From NCBI GenBank assembly GCA_016800925.1, contig JABCPU010000066.1, positions 124,001-188,000 of the forward strand: a stretch of 64,000 nucleotides of DNA. Reading direction: 5' to 3'. The position numbers and the translations under genes are program-made. Below, one piece after another: positions 11,878 to 22,500 of this stretch. This DNA is from Suillus spraguei (taxonomy: Eukaryota; Basidiomycota; Agaricomycetes; Boletales; Suillaceae). The first letter of the stretch is position 1. The number at the start of each line of letters is the position of its first letter. The notes beneath the pieces are model-generated. The model ran no database searches and was not told where the DNA came from. It saw only the letters and a list, made by a program, of their open reading frames with translations.

Positions 11878-13510
11878 ATGGGAGCCCGAGGGCTTGTGCC
11901 CCAGCTTCTTCGTTCAAGTTCAGGCCTAGACATGCCTTTCGACGGCACCGAAGAACATTTGTTACCGGATATTCAGTCATCTCATCCTCGCACCTCTAGG
12001 CAACATTCCTACCTTGGTGACGGCGAAATTTCCCCCCAAGGCCTCAGTGTACACTTCATGACTTCTTGTACCACCAACGAGCCTAAAGTGAATGGTCACC
12101 AACAGCAATTGTCGCCCTCTTCATCACAGTCCGTCGGATATCCAGAGTCCTCACAGAGGACAACCTCCGCATTCCCATCCTCTGCGCAGTACGATCCCCA
12201 AAACTTCGACTATTTCACTTCTTCCACGTTTTTATCATCACCGGTCTCTCGCACTAGTCATCGCGCCACTCAAATTCTACCCGGTTGCAGGGAATGGGCC
12301 AGTGGTCAGGACAACGAGCAAACAAACCCAACAGCTCGTCTCGACATCCAGCCACTGGACTACCCAGGCAGCCAAAGTCCCACTGGGCGGGAGCAAGTAT
12401 CGCCAGACAGCGCATCCACAGAATACACATATCCTGACGAGTCCGACATCGAGATGGGTCTCGTCATGTCCCAGATGATGGCTCATTTCCAGATTCATAC
12501 GCCTCCCCCGAATGCGGGGCTGACGATGGTCGTAACCGATCAAGAACCACCCATACCATCTGTTATGACCTTTCGGTTGGGTCGTCAGTCTCTTAAGCCA
12601 GTCGCAGACCCGGACAACGCAAGGATCTTGGAAAGTTTTGACGACCCTGATGAAGACGCATCAGGGGAGTCGTGCGAATCTTCGTCGTCGCCTTCCCCTC
12701 CTTATTTATCTCCCAGTTCTTTTTATGATGGGCCAGCAGCAGGAAGCTGCGGAAACGTCATAGAGAAGAACACAATGATTGGGGTACATTCTTCCAAGGA
12801 AGGGTGTTCGTCATATCTTCCCGATGTAATTCCTCCCAACGGAAACATTGACTCCATCGCTCCACTTAATACAACCCCAAGAAGGAGAGGATCGTCCAAA
12901 AGGTCCAAAATGCACCAATGTTCCATCTGCTTGAAAATATTCCCGCGTCCTAGCGGTCTGAACACGCACATGAACTCTCACTCGGGAGCCAAACGTGCGT
13001 CGTAGTCCAGCAAGTCGCTCTTCATTTTTGACTTCGTAGTGTCCAACAGCGTACAAGTGTCCGGTACCATCGTGCGATAGACACTTTGCAGTCCGATCTA
13101 ATGCCAAGCGTCATCTGAAGACACACGGCATTAACCCCTCTTTGATGGAGGGTCCATCTCAGGGCACCAACTTTATGATTGGGTTTGAGGAGCCACTCGT
13201 AAATCACCAGGTTCACGATGCCGGGCGGCCACCGACAAGACTCAGGTGGATCCCGCACAGCCTCGCCACGAGGACGCAACCGGTTACTGAGTGGATTGGC
13301 CCCCACTCCTCGGGTGGGGACGAATCGAAAAGAACATGTCCTGTACTCTCGGTGGCGTTGCCGGCAGAGGCACCCTCGTCATTGTTGAACCAGGCTCCAC
13401 CTTATCGTTACGATGATGGTAACGATTATAATGAGGCGGGTTCTCGTCACTACTACCCCAGTCAGGTCCGTCTTCGCCCCGTTCGGCGGTTAAATCGCGC
13501 TGATTCATAG
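11878..13510 (+). CDS. C2H2 zinc-finger protein, probable transcription factor
   Basis: Two exons, 11878-12994 and 13050-13510. The first ~335 residues are Ser/Pro/Gln-rich and disordered, with several acidic patches (SFDDPDEDASGESCESSS). Two adjacent classical fingers follow: finger 1 C-x2-C-x12-H-x3-H (CSICLKIFPRPSGLNTHMNSH) and finger 2 C-x4-C-x12-H-x3-H (CPVPSCDRHFAVRSNAKRH). The intron splits the inter-finger linker (SHSGAK-PYKCPV), and its phase restores the canonical TGEKPY-like linker, which supports the junction. The tail of ~120 residues is unstructured. Tandem fingers with a conserved linker imply sequence-specific DNA binding; the target is unknown. An alternative start is the Met at 11932. 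Confidence 0.85.
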
Positions 13511-13917
13511 TGGGGTAGAATGACTTCCGGTACGACCTCCTCAATCACTCCACAAAATAATCGTTCCCGCACATGATATGTACTTATTTTAGGGAGGCTC
13601 GATGCCTTACCTACTAATGCAAAGACTGACCGTACAATGATCAAATATTATATGACACTCGATGCACAGGTTACGATCCAAACTAGTTTTAGTTAGCAGT
13701 TGTATTCTAGAATCCGCCGCAATGTTAAATTACAGGGTTTTAGGGGATCCTTGAACTTTGTTGGCCTGGTTCGGGCTTTCATTTTGCGAGCGGTGCGGTC
13801 CATATACCACACGATTGACGATTCCGATTGGAATGTCATACAGCTCAGGGATAGCATCTGGATCCGCGCGTTTGAAATACTGACTTGCGTCTAGCGCAGG
13901 AAGGTGTGCTTTGGTGT
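13511..13917. other. short intergenic between convergent genes
   Basis: Lies between the 3' ends of the zinc-finger gene (plus) and the PIG-P gene (minus). No gene, tRNA or repeat seen. Confidence 0.45.
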
Positions 13918-14339
13918 CTACCTGCTGTTTAACCTTCTAGCTGCGGATATCATTTCCGGAAATTGCTCACCAATGAACGTGCTGGGATCAGAGAAGGCTG
14001 GAGTGCGTGCGATGGCGATAGCAAAATAGACAAAGTACGTCAAAAGTACGACGACAATGGAGTATGCCGGAAGAAGCAAAGTCCATTCCCTCGATACAAT
14101 GCGGAATGAGGGCAGTTTTCTCATGCAAGAAATTGCATGACTCACCTACTCGGATACCATTCCACGCCCAGCGAGACGATATATTCATCTGGGAGCAGGG
14201 CCCATAACACATACAAGACAAATGTGACAGATGTAGAAGTCCAAGCTACAAAGCCGTAAAATTCTGGTGAACGACTGCGCTGTTCGTCAGGTGGTTTGTG
14301 GGGAAATGGAATTACTTCCAGTGGAGACGGGGTCTCCAT
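13918..14339 (-). CDS. PIG-P, GPI-GlcNAc transferase subunit P
   Basis: PIG-P/Gpi19 is a small membrane subunit of the enzyme that adds GlcNAc to phosphatidylinositol at the ER, the first step of GPI-anchor synthesis. Minus-strand exons 14339-14146 and 14089-13918 give 121 aa, close to the family size. The signature SPEFYGFVAWTSTSVTFVLY begins the first membrane segment, followed by YVLWALLPDEYI, then WYPSREWTLLLPAYSIVVVL beginning the second. The intron (gtgagt...tcgag) splits the Arg of YPSR in phase. The start METPSPLEVIPFP is the first in-frame Met before the conserved region. The gene shares a 232-bp divergent promoter with the cyclo-ligase gene at 14572. Confidence 0.9.
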
Positions 14340-14571
14340 GGGTGCTAAACGCAAGTTAGCGAACGCTATGATAATAATAACCGACAGTCGGAGCATAGAC
14401 GCACTAAGCCCGTCGCACCTTTGTCACGATTATTGTCACCCACCGAACATTGCTCGCGGACCTACAATCGCGTTTCTTACTAAAGTGAGCCAAATTGTTG
14501 GGCCCACCAAGTTGTTGGTCCACTTGCTTGACCTGATCTTCACTCATATTTTTGGGCAGACAGAAGAGCTC
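14340..14571. promoter_or_regulatory. divergent promoter region, PIG-P / cyclo-ligase
   Basis: These 232 bp separate two start codons facing away from each other, so both promoters must lie here or overlap the genes. No clear TATA box was seen. Inference from gene layout only. Confidence 0.55.
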
Positions 14572-15478
14572 ATGTCGATCCTTCAAAGCACTAATAAAAG
14601 AGCACTCCGCAAGGCGATCACCACCACCCTTCGGGAATTATCCCAGTCTGATATCCAGTCGCAATGTGACTCTCAAATGCTAAATGCTGAGTTACTGACG
14701 ACTAACATGCGCCACGTCGGAAGCACAGGCCATCACCGAAAAAGTCCTGTCGCTGCCCGCATTCCAGCAATGCAAGACCGTCAGTTGTTATCTTAGTATG
14801 CCGACAGCGGAGGTGCAGACGACTTCTTTGATCCTGAACATTCTTGGAGATCTAGGTGCGTTGTTCCGAGTCAGCCTGATAGCGTGTGTTTATACAAGTC
14901 ATCAGGGAAGGCCTTGTTCGTTCCTAGCATCACATCCAGCGATGGTTACATGGATTTTGTACGAGTATACACCGAAGAGGACTATCGCAGTTTTCCATCT
15001 GGTTTATGGGGCATTCCGGAACCGACGCCTGAGTGGTCGAGTAAAAAACGCCAAAGTAGTACGTCAAATTTATGTGCAAAATCATCATGAAGCTCACTGT
15101 TGCCCAAGTTTTCGACGCAGACTGCAACAATCTGGATCTAATCCTCGTGCCAGGTGGGTATGAATGCATCAACACGATTCGTGGATGTCACCCTCTTTTG
15201 CTATAGGTGTCGCCTTTGACAAATCACTCTCGCGGCTCGGGCATGGAAAGGGCTACTATGATCGATTCATAACATCATATTCTTCTTCTACTGGGCGATC
15301 GAAACCATTACTAGGTTTGTACATCACGAGTAGCGCGGAACTACATTCTAACTGGTAATCTCAAGTCGCTTTAGCTTTGGAGCAGCAACTTTTGGAACAT
15401 GGACAAGTGCCGATGTTCGACCATGATTGGAAGATGGATATGATTATCACACCTGACAAAGTTATCACTGCACCTTAA
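14572..15478 (+). CDS. FAU1: 5-formyltetrahydrofolate cyclo-ligase
   Basis: The enzyme (MTHFS/Fau1) uses ATP to convert 5-formyl-THF to 5,10-methenyl-THF. Six exons join in frame: 14572-14665, 14724-14855, 14906-15058, 15109-15153, 15207-15314, 15375-15478. The N-terminus MSILQSTNKRALRKAITTTL has the basic K-xx-LR-xx substrate/ATP motif. The family hallmark LSRLGHGKGYYDRFI is intact after VPGVAFDKS. The C-terminus ends DWKMDMIITPDKVI, matching the usual Mg/ATP-site end (D-x-x-I-T-x). Length, about 211 aa, is normal. The gene is convergent with the RAD51C-like gene, stop codons 46 bp apart. Confidence 0.92.
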
Positions 15479-15524
15479 GATTAAGATGGATACCAAGATC
15501 CGTGAAAAAACAGCGAAGAACATT

Positions 15525-16866
15525 TCATGCTCCATGATGTGCTGGCAATACACCTGTCATTAAATTATCGATGTGGCGTGCACGGGCTGCACTTACATAG
15601 ATCATATTGGTGCCGGGGCTGTCCTGAAGGGTGCATAGGAGATGAAAGAAGCTGTACTACTCTGTCGTGGAAAGTTAGCACCGGATACTATCCAAGTAAA
15701 CCTTGTCTTGCCCTGTTGTTCGTGATTCTGGCACAATTACCAATCGATAGGACCGACCGCTTGGCAGGTAGGTCGAACCTGTGCATGAGTGAGCAATGTA
15801 TGATACCGTTGTTTTAGCGAACTTACCTAGTTGTGGTACCATCACAGCCTTTGCTCCTGTTTCAAAGTTTCCAGGAGAGCCATCAGCATTGAGCAATTTC
15901 GTGGACATTTGGGAAGTTGTGATAATCTGTGATTGGAATGAGGCGACTGATCAAGGGGAGGCACTCTTTGTTCTCACTGTCAGATTATTCAATGCGCTTG
16001 CTTGCAAAAATACCTGATGGATCTTTTCCAGCAGCGCTGTCCGTTTAGAGGACTGAATATCTGGATGAGATAGGAACGGAAATGAAATTGAATTGAGAAC
16101 GAGAAGCCCCGTCTATCTGACCATTCATGTCTAGTTTCGACGTTATCGATTGGTTGCGTACCGTTGCGTGAATTTCAGATAGTAAGTTGTGTATGAATAT
16201 CATTAGATCCGGGAGGGTATGCAGGTGCGTGTAACGAACGAGGTCCTGGTAACCATCGGCCGCGGATGAATCTATTATATTTCATTATTATTTCTGCTGT
16301 TCACTCTGGCGGTGACGTGTTGCGTACTGTAGAAGGTTTTCTTGATCGTAGCAAGGCTTGTCATATTCTGGGTATCTAACCCCATTTCTTAGAAAGGCGG
16401 ACTGACACGTCAAACGCAAAATATATTACCGATAAATATCACCTCTTCATTTGCCTCCACGAAAATTCGAGCATAATCTAGTGCAAGAGTTTCTTTGAAA
16501 CTGCCTGGGGGTCCAGATATTTCCAGTATGTGTCCCCTCGGAAGACCGCCACCGAGTGCCGTATTTACAGCAGCATAGCTGCACGGAAAAATCTGTAATC
16601 TAGATATCAAGGAAGCCAAGGATTGACTCAAAGGTGGTCCTGGAGGCCGCTGTGATGCGGTGATTATGAATTGCGAGTCGGAGATATCAATCCCCAGTTC
16701 TGCGGGGTTCAAGTACAGATCGGCGGAGATGAATATACTACGTACCCTTAGAAAGAGCTTCTGCAGATGTGCCAGAGAGATCGTCGAATGTTTCATATCC
16801 TGCGCGTCTTAGCGCTAGTTGGGTTGAGGACGGTAGGGTTAGGTGGAGGAGGATATTTCTGGACAT
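15525..16866 (-). CDS. RAD51 paralogue, RAD51C-like
   Basis: A RecA-fold recombination mediator. Minus-strand exons begin at ATG 16866 (MSRNILLHLTLPSSTQLALR, a helix-hairpin-helix-like N-terminal segment), then LGIDISDSQFIITASQ, ALGGGLPRGHILEISGPPGS, EEVIFI-DTQNMTSLATIKK, GYQDLVRYTHLHTLPDLMIF, GLLVLNSISFPFLSHPDIQ (Walker B region), TIITTSQMSTKLLNADG, AVMVPQLG and a last part SYRLVIVPESRTTGVVQLLS. SQMSTK and the VP-x-LG motif resemble RAD51C best. The Walker A segment reads GPPGSFKE: the Lys is kept but the usual Thr/Ser after it is Glu, so ATP hydrolysis may be weak or lost. The last intron appears to be GC-AG (gcaaga...gacag). The final exon may stop at 15565 or, after one more small intron, at 15525. 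Confidence 0.82.
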
Positions 16867-17239
16867 GTTCGGAATCTGGATTCAACCTAATGGTATAGGT
16901 TCGACCGCGGCAGCTCTTGTCGCTTGTTACTCAGATCACCGATGACAGTAACCCCTCGACGTTTCAGCGCTCAGCTGCACCTAGGCCTGGAAGGAAGTCC
17001 GAAGAACACAACGACTACAAATTGACTACAAATGTCAAATTCACGTGAGTGGTCGCGTACATAAATACAACCAAACCACTCGCGGACTTTGCCGTTCTTT
17101 CTTGTTTTCTTTCTATCATCGCTGCAGGTTTTGTGTCACTCGCGACGACAGCTTTTAAACAACTAGACAGTGCACTCTTCCTTTTCATTTCTTGTCAAGC
17201 ACAATCGTTTGTTTTTTCACAGTATTAGTTTCCTCCCCC
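16867..17239. promoter_or_regulatory. divergent promoter region, RAD51C-like / RRM gene
   Basis: A 373-bp gap between two divergent start codons. A CACGTG hexamer lies near 17042 and a cataaataca A/T stretch near 17059, which could be an E-box and TATA-like element for the rightward gene. Function is inferred from position only. Confidence 0.45.
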
Positions 17240-18826
17240 ATGACTCGCGATACATTTGCCATCAAGGTTGAGAATATCCCCGAAAATGGTTGGTCTAAAT
17301 ATGGAGGAAAAGCTGGTCTAACCGTATGCATAGTCAAGTTGAAGGATGTCGAATCCATTTTTAGTAGCGCCGTTGGTTCGTGCTCTGTCACCTTGCTTGC
17401 ACTAGATCGAGTCATGTATCCCACATAGGTCCCGTCCAGTGTGCAGAGATTCATCGTGATGGAACGACCACGCCGTACTGCGTGTTATTCTTTTTCACAC
17501 ACGATACCTTTAAGCAAGGCTTGTACCTCTCACCTGACTGTACCGACTGACGATATGACAGGAAAGCTCTGCGTATGTCTGGTTACAACATCGGTGGATC
17601 CTCCATGTGAGTGCTTTTTAACGGGGAAACTAAATAGTGCATATATGCGCCATTCAAAGCATCGTGACATCCGCCACCAATGACAAAACGTCACCTCCAA
17701 GTACTGGCAAGAATTCAGATGCGCGCCGGAATCTCTACGTCCTCGGTCTACCCTTTGATCTCACCAAGTGTGCATATTCCTGACCCCTACATCTTTCATG
17801 CTTACAACTCACTAGGCCTGAATTTTCCGCCCTGTTTTCGCAGTTCGGCACTGTCATGCATGCCGTAATTCTTGCTACTGTCGATAATGCATCTCGCCGT
17901 CGCGGGTTCGTGGTAATGTCATCCCATGAGGAAGCCAGACGTGCGATGAATGCGCTCTCGCGAACGCAAATGAAGTACCAGAGCATTTACTTCGAGACTC
18001 AAAGCTCCTCTTACTGACACGCTGCAGAGGACACACCCTTGATGTATCTTGGGCTGTCGTACAACGTTCGCAAGGTGCGAACTAAATCCAGTTGAAATAC
18101 ACATCTCACTTATCCTTTGTGACAGGCTTCTTAGATGGTGCAGACAGGACGATGATGCTGGCATCCTCAAACCCTTCGTCACTTCCGGAAATGGAATTCG
18201 ATCAACAACCTGCACATTCGACCATCAGTTCACCCCAATATGCCATCAAACAATGGAATATCTCATTGGCACCTTCCTCGAAGTTGCTGGTATCGAACTT
18301 GCCGACCCTTCTCTTTGCTCAGGCCAGTGACTTGCATCCTCTGTTCTATCCTTTCGGTCCCATTAAGGAGGTGAAGCTCATGGATTCTACTACGTTCGGC
18401 AATGGAACTACTAGTGCTCTAGTTGAATATGTGAACATCGTCAATGCTCAGGAAGCCAAAGACGCACTTCAAAGACAATTTTATGGGACCTCACGCCTGG
18501 AAGTCCGATTCATCCAAGACAATATCCATCCGGTTGACTCTGTTGCTGCGTATGCCCAGTCTCCCATGCTACCGAAAACATCTAATACCGGACTTAATCC
18601 CTGTGCTGCTCCTTTTGTCTTTGGATCTCGCCGCTTACCACCCTTGGCTTCCGGTCTTAGCTGTGTTGCGCACGATGCGTTTGTAAGCGACTTACACTCC
18701 CCACCCGGTCTTTCTGGCGATACCTTTCAAACTACCTCACTCGCGCCCCACCCTGTTACATATAACCTTAGGGCCCATGTTGCCGACACAATTTCCAGAT
18801 CCAGCTCTGCAACGAGCTCGAGGTAG
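17240..18826 (+). CDS. RNA-binding protein with three RRM-like domains
   Basis: Eight exons: 17240-17288, 17334-17375, 17429-17522, 17562-17606, 17660-17767, 17816-17974, 18028-18074, 18126-18826. An N-terminal RRM-like fold starts at FAIKVENIPENV and continues GPVQCAEIHRDG...YCVLFFFTHDTF. The second RRM is canonical: RNP2 RNLYVLGLPFDLT and RNP1-like RRRGFVVMSSHEEA. A third RRM starts KLLVSNLPTLLF and continues PFGPIKEVKLMD...SALVEYVNI. The Ser/Pro-rich tail of about 120 residues has no domain. RRM proteins bind single-stranded RNA; the specific role (splicing, mRNA stability or meiosis) cannot be told. The junctions restore RNP motifs in frame, which supports the model. Confidence 0.85.
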
Positions 18827-19532
18827 AACTGTTATTTTCAAATAGACATAGCTAATCCCTTCGACATAGCTGGAGTAACGATATTCGCCCATACAGGCCT
18901 TCTCGTATACCGTTCTCTTTTTTCACACGCGCGAACACACCCGCACAATTCACACCTCTCTTCTATGCTTGATCGATCCACTTTCCCTCTGGATGAACTT
19001 ACCATATCGCCCATTCTTTTCGTAACTTCAATGCTTCAAGAAATGGACTGGGACTTCAAGGCAGATAAATAGTACCCGTGCACTAGTCTTTATGCTACCG
19101 ATTCTTGTTTTAAGTATGTCATTCATATGTTTTAGCCGTCTGTTTGCTAAACATTTTTCAGTATCGGAATTTTGTTCATATCAAAAACATGACATTCCAT
19201 TCTTATGTTGATAATAATTAGTAATAACGTCTGTTTTTTGTCTCCCTGTAGTCGCTGTTTTGTTCGCCCTGTGGGGTCCTGTAATCATGGGTTCTGTCCA
19301 GTGTATTGTTGAGAGATGACCCCAAGATAATAAGCGCCAGCGGCCAGTGTGGTGGCCTTTAGAAGGCCGCCTACTTTATTAAGTTAGCCTACCTCACGTA
19401 CGAGAGTTCCATGCTGAGTGCTGAGTGTCTCACAGTACTTCTGCTCACAACTTCACAAGTACCTGGTAGTCTACACAGCTCAGGTGCCGCGTCATAACTG
19501 TAGAACTTCAAAGGTGAAAAACATTCTTCCGA
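18827..19532. other. intergenic upstream of the giant gene
   Basis: No gene recognised. A GC-rich local inverted repeat (ggcggcc/ggccgcc-like text around 19335-19375: cggccagtgtggtggcc and aaggccgcc) sits about 170 bp before the next start codon. Confidence 0.4.
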
Positions 19533-22500
19533 ATGTCAGGAAACCAGGACTTGCATTCACTTCCGAGTCGTCCAACCGGCTCAAGACTTTTACAGAGACG
19601 CCTACGTTCTTCCGAATCACAGAAGGGGTTTTTGGTGACTTCTCGATCATCGTCAAGCAAGAGTCAGCAGCCCAATTCATCGCCCAACACTGTCACGGAA
19701 GATGTCAACAACTCTGAGGAAGTTCATACTTGTGTTCCATTCACAACTTCGATCTTGAAACTCATCGGTACCGAGAAGGACAACGTCAGTGACCCATTTT
19801 TAGATCAGCATGACTTAGAGTCGGAAACTTGGATGGGAGAACCTGCAGTCGAGTCTCCAAGGTCATACGCAGAGCAAAGGCCAGTGCAGTCAATGGCAGG
19901 TAGCATTTCCAGCCCTCTGAAAAAGAAATTCTCCCCTGCGTTTTCCCATGCTTTCAAGGCATCAAGCTTGTCTTCCAACACTCAGCCACCTGTCACTGAG
20001 CGATCTGATTCGGGAAACCCTCCCACTCGAACACCGTCGAAGGTCCGTTGGGAAAAACTGCGGCAACATGTTTTGGCAGCACCTCGTTCAGCTTCGCCTC
20101 CACTGTCTGCGTGCGTGTCTCAAAGCCCTTCCCGACCACCGACGCCCAAGCTATCTCGTTTTCCGCGGCTTGGCTTCCGACAAGTAGTGGAGCATGCACA
20201 TGAGGCTGCAGTGCACGAGTCCCATCGATTTGCAGAAGAGCTTCTCCAAATTTGTTGGTCCTTTCGTGTCCCGGATCTGTCACGACAGAGCAAAAATGAC
20301 CGAGATGGGCCATTGAGCACAGTTAGCTCTTCCTTGCACCTCCCTTTTGTGTCGAGTACGACTCTGAACTCTTTCGCGACTGGGAGTACTGTGGTGCAGA
20401 CTCAGACAACCCAGAAAGGACTCCACAGTAAGAGGCCTCCCTCCACTGTGTCAGGAGGACAGAGCTCTTCGCTTGTCGTGACGCTGCATGAGACTATCCT
20501 TCGTTATGCGTCAAAGAACTCAAGACATCTTCCTCATGAAACTCTCGTTCTTTCCGCTCTGTTGACGCCGTTTTTATCGAGCGAGAGCAATCAGAATGCG
20601 GACGACGAGCGGTGGACTGCAATCGAAGCTTTTGAGGCTGCTGTCCAGACCTGGCAAGCGATATCGGATGATGTACGTGGTACCACTGTGCGCATTGCCT
20701 GTTCAGACAGCTCACGGTTTTGTAGCTTACTATCGAGAGATGTATTTGGTGTTGCAATGCTGCGTCCATACCATCCTTCCTTCGAGCTCGCGTTCTCAGC
20801 GTTCTTACATCGCTCCTGTTTCCCCGCACTGGCCCCATTGAACTCCCGAGTGCCCATGCATTCCTTTCTTTAGTCCAGGCGCTAGTTATAACGTTACTCC
20901 AGATACAGGAAGACCATGAAGCGGCTATTCTAAGGGATATCGTCTCGAAACTTCGCGACGGGACATGTGGGAGCATGGCGGGCTTTCTCGCTGCAGCAGA
21001 GGTCGATGGCTCTCCGGTGATGTTGGTCGGTGTGAGCCAGTCGGAAGTCAGGGAAGCTTTGGTCACTGAAGCCTTGGTCCGGTGTCTTGATCATGGACCT
21101 CTAACCATGAAGCGCAAGGTCTTGCATGAACTCCTCCAGGTACAACTTCTTTCTTTAGTGTGCTGGGCAGTAGCTGAGCAACTAATTATACTTAGGAATT
21201 TTGGACACCTTTACCTGTCTCAGGATCCTTTTCTCCCATGATTTCAGCTATCCGTTCTCGAGCCGTCATAACATTCGCTCATGCTGCAACTGTCATGTGT
21301 GTGTCTGTAAAGTCGGAGCATCTGGATACGCATAGTGTCTTGCATATCCTGAAAACGCGTGTCGTTCCTGAGATGACATGTCTGACCGGGAAACGGGCAT
21401 CGGACGCCAGTGCCAGTGTATCTAGGCTCCTGATCGAGTTGCTCTGTCTTGAGAGCGCCACTCACAAGATATTTGGCGACATTTGCGGTCTCACTGTGCA
21501 GTTACTGGAAACGCCTGAGTGGAAGATGTCGTTTGAAAAGATGATACAACATTTGGTATGTTCCTCTTAACATCATCCTGAAGGGAAATAGCTTATGCTT
21601 CCTCCCTGAACGGATTGCTGAGGGTGAATGGGCCACAATAATTAGGATTTTGACCGCATTCTTTCACTTACCAGATGAACTTCGCGGTCAGCTGTTCACG
21701 TTTTCCATACCGTATTTGCAAGAGGTGGGTGTTCCGACTCGCTGATGATAGCAAGGTGTACATTTGATAAAATATCAGAGAATAGTTGCAGATCCGCCAC
21801 CTCCACATTATCCGGAACTCACGGGTGTCCTAGACAAGACATCACGAACATACCCTCAAGTGTTCTTCAAACCGCTTTTTACCTGTGCAGCATCTTCCAA
21901 GGTACTCACAATCAGCCATCAACTTGCAGTTATTGCTGCTATCTCGGTATTTCTTCCCGACTTCTGGACGAGAGATACAGAGATGGTATTGGTAGCGTTG
22001 ATGAACGAACCTACTGTTATCTTACAATCTGGGTCCAAGAGGAAGTCGGCGCAAGCAAGGCTTGGGCAGATGATTATACTAGTTGAGCTAATTGCGCGTG
22101 TTAAGGCAGTACCACGAACTAGCCAAGACTTTTTTGTGAGTCGATCCTAAGTTGACATTTTTTAGACAATGTCGAATTCAATTTACAGCACCTCGATAAC
22201 TTGACCACTGTTCCAACTCAGTTTTTCGGTATGCTGGAAGCCCGTTTAGGCGTGTTATTAGAAGCGAAAGTAAGCAGGAAACACCTCGTTTTCGATGGAT
22301 GTGGCTCATGGTTCAATTTACGTTGTACAGGAACGAGCTACTCTGCTACCACTCTCCATTCGCTTGCTCTATCTGATCTTGTTTACAGAAATCAGATTAC
22401 TCACACGATCTGTAAAGCGGTATGGACCATTTTTTTCCTTGTTGTAACTGAGGATTGAATATTAGGAAGTCCAACTTGGCTGCAATCGACATTTGGTTGG

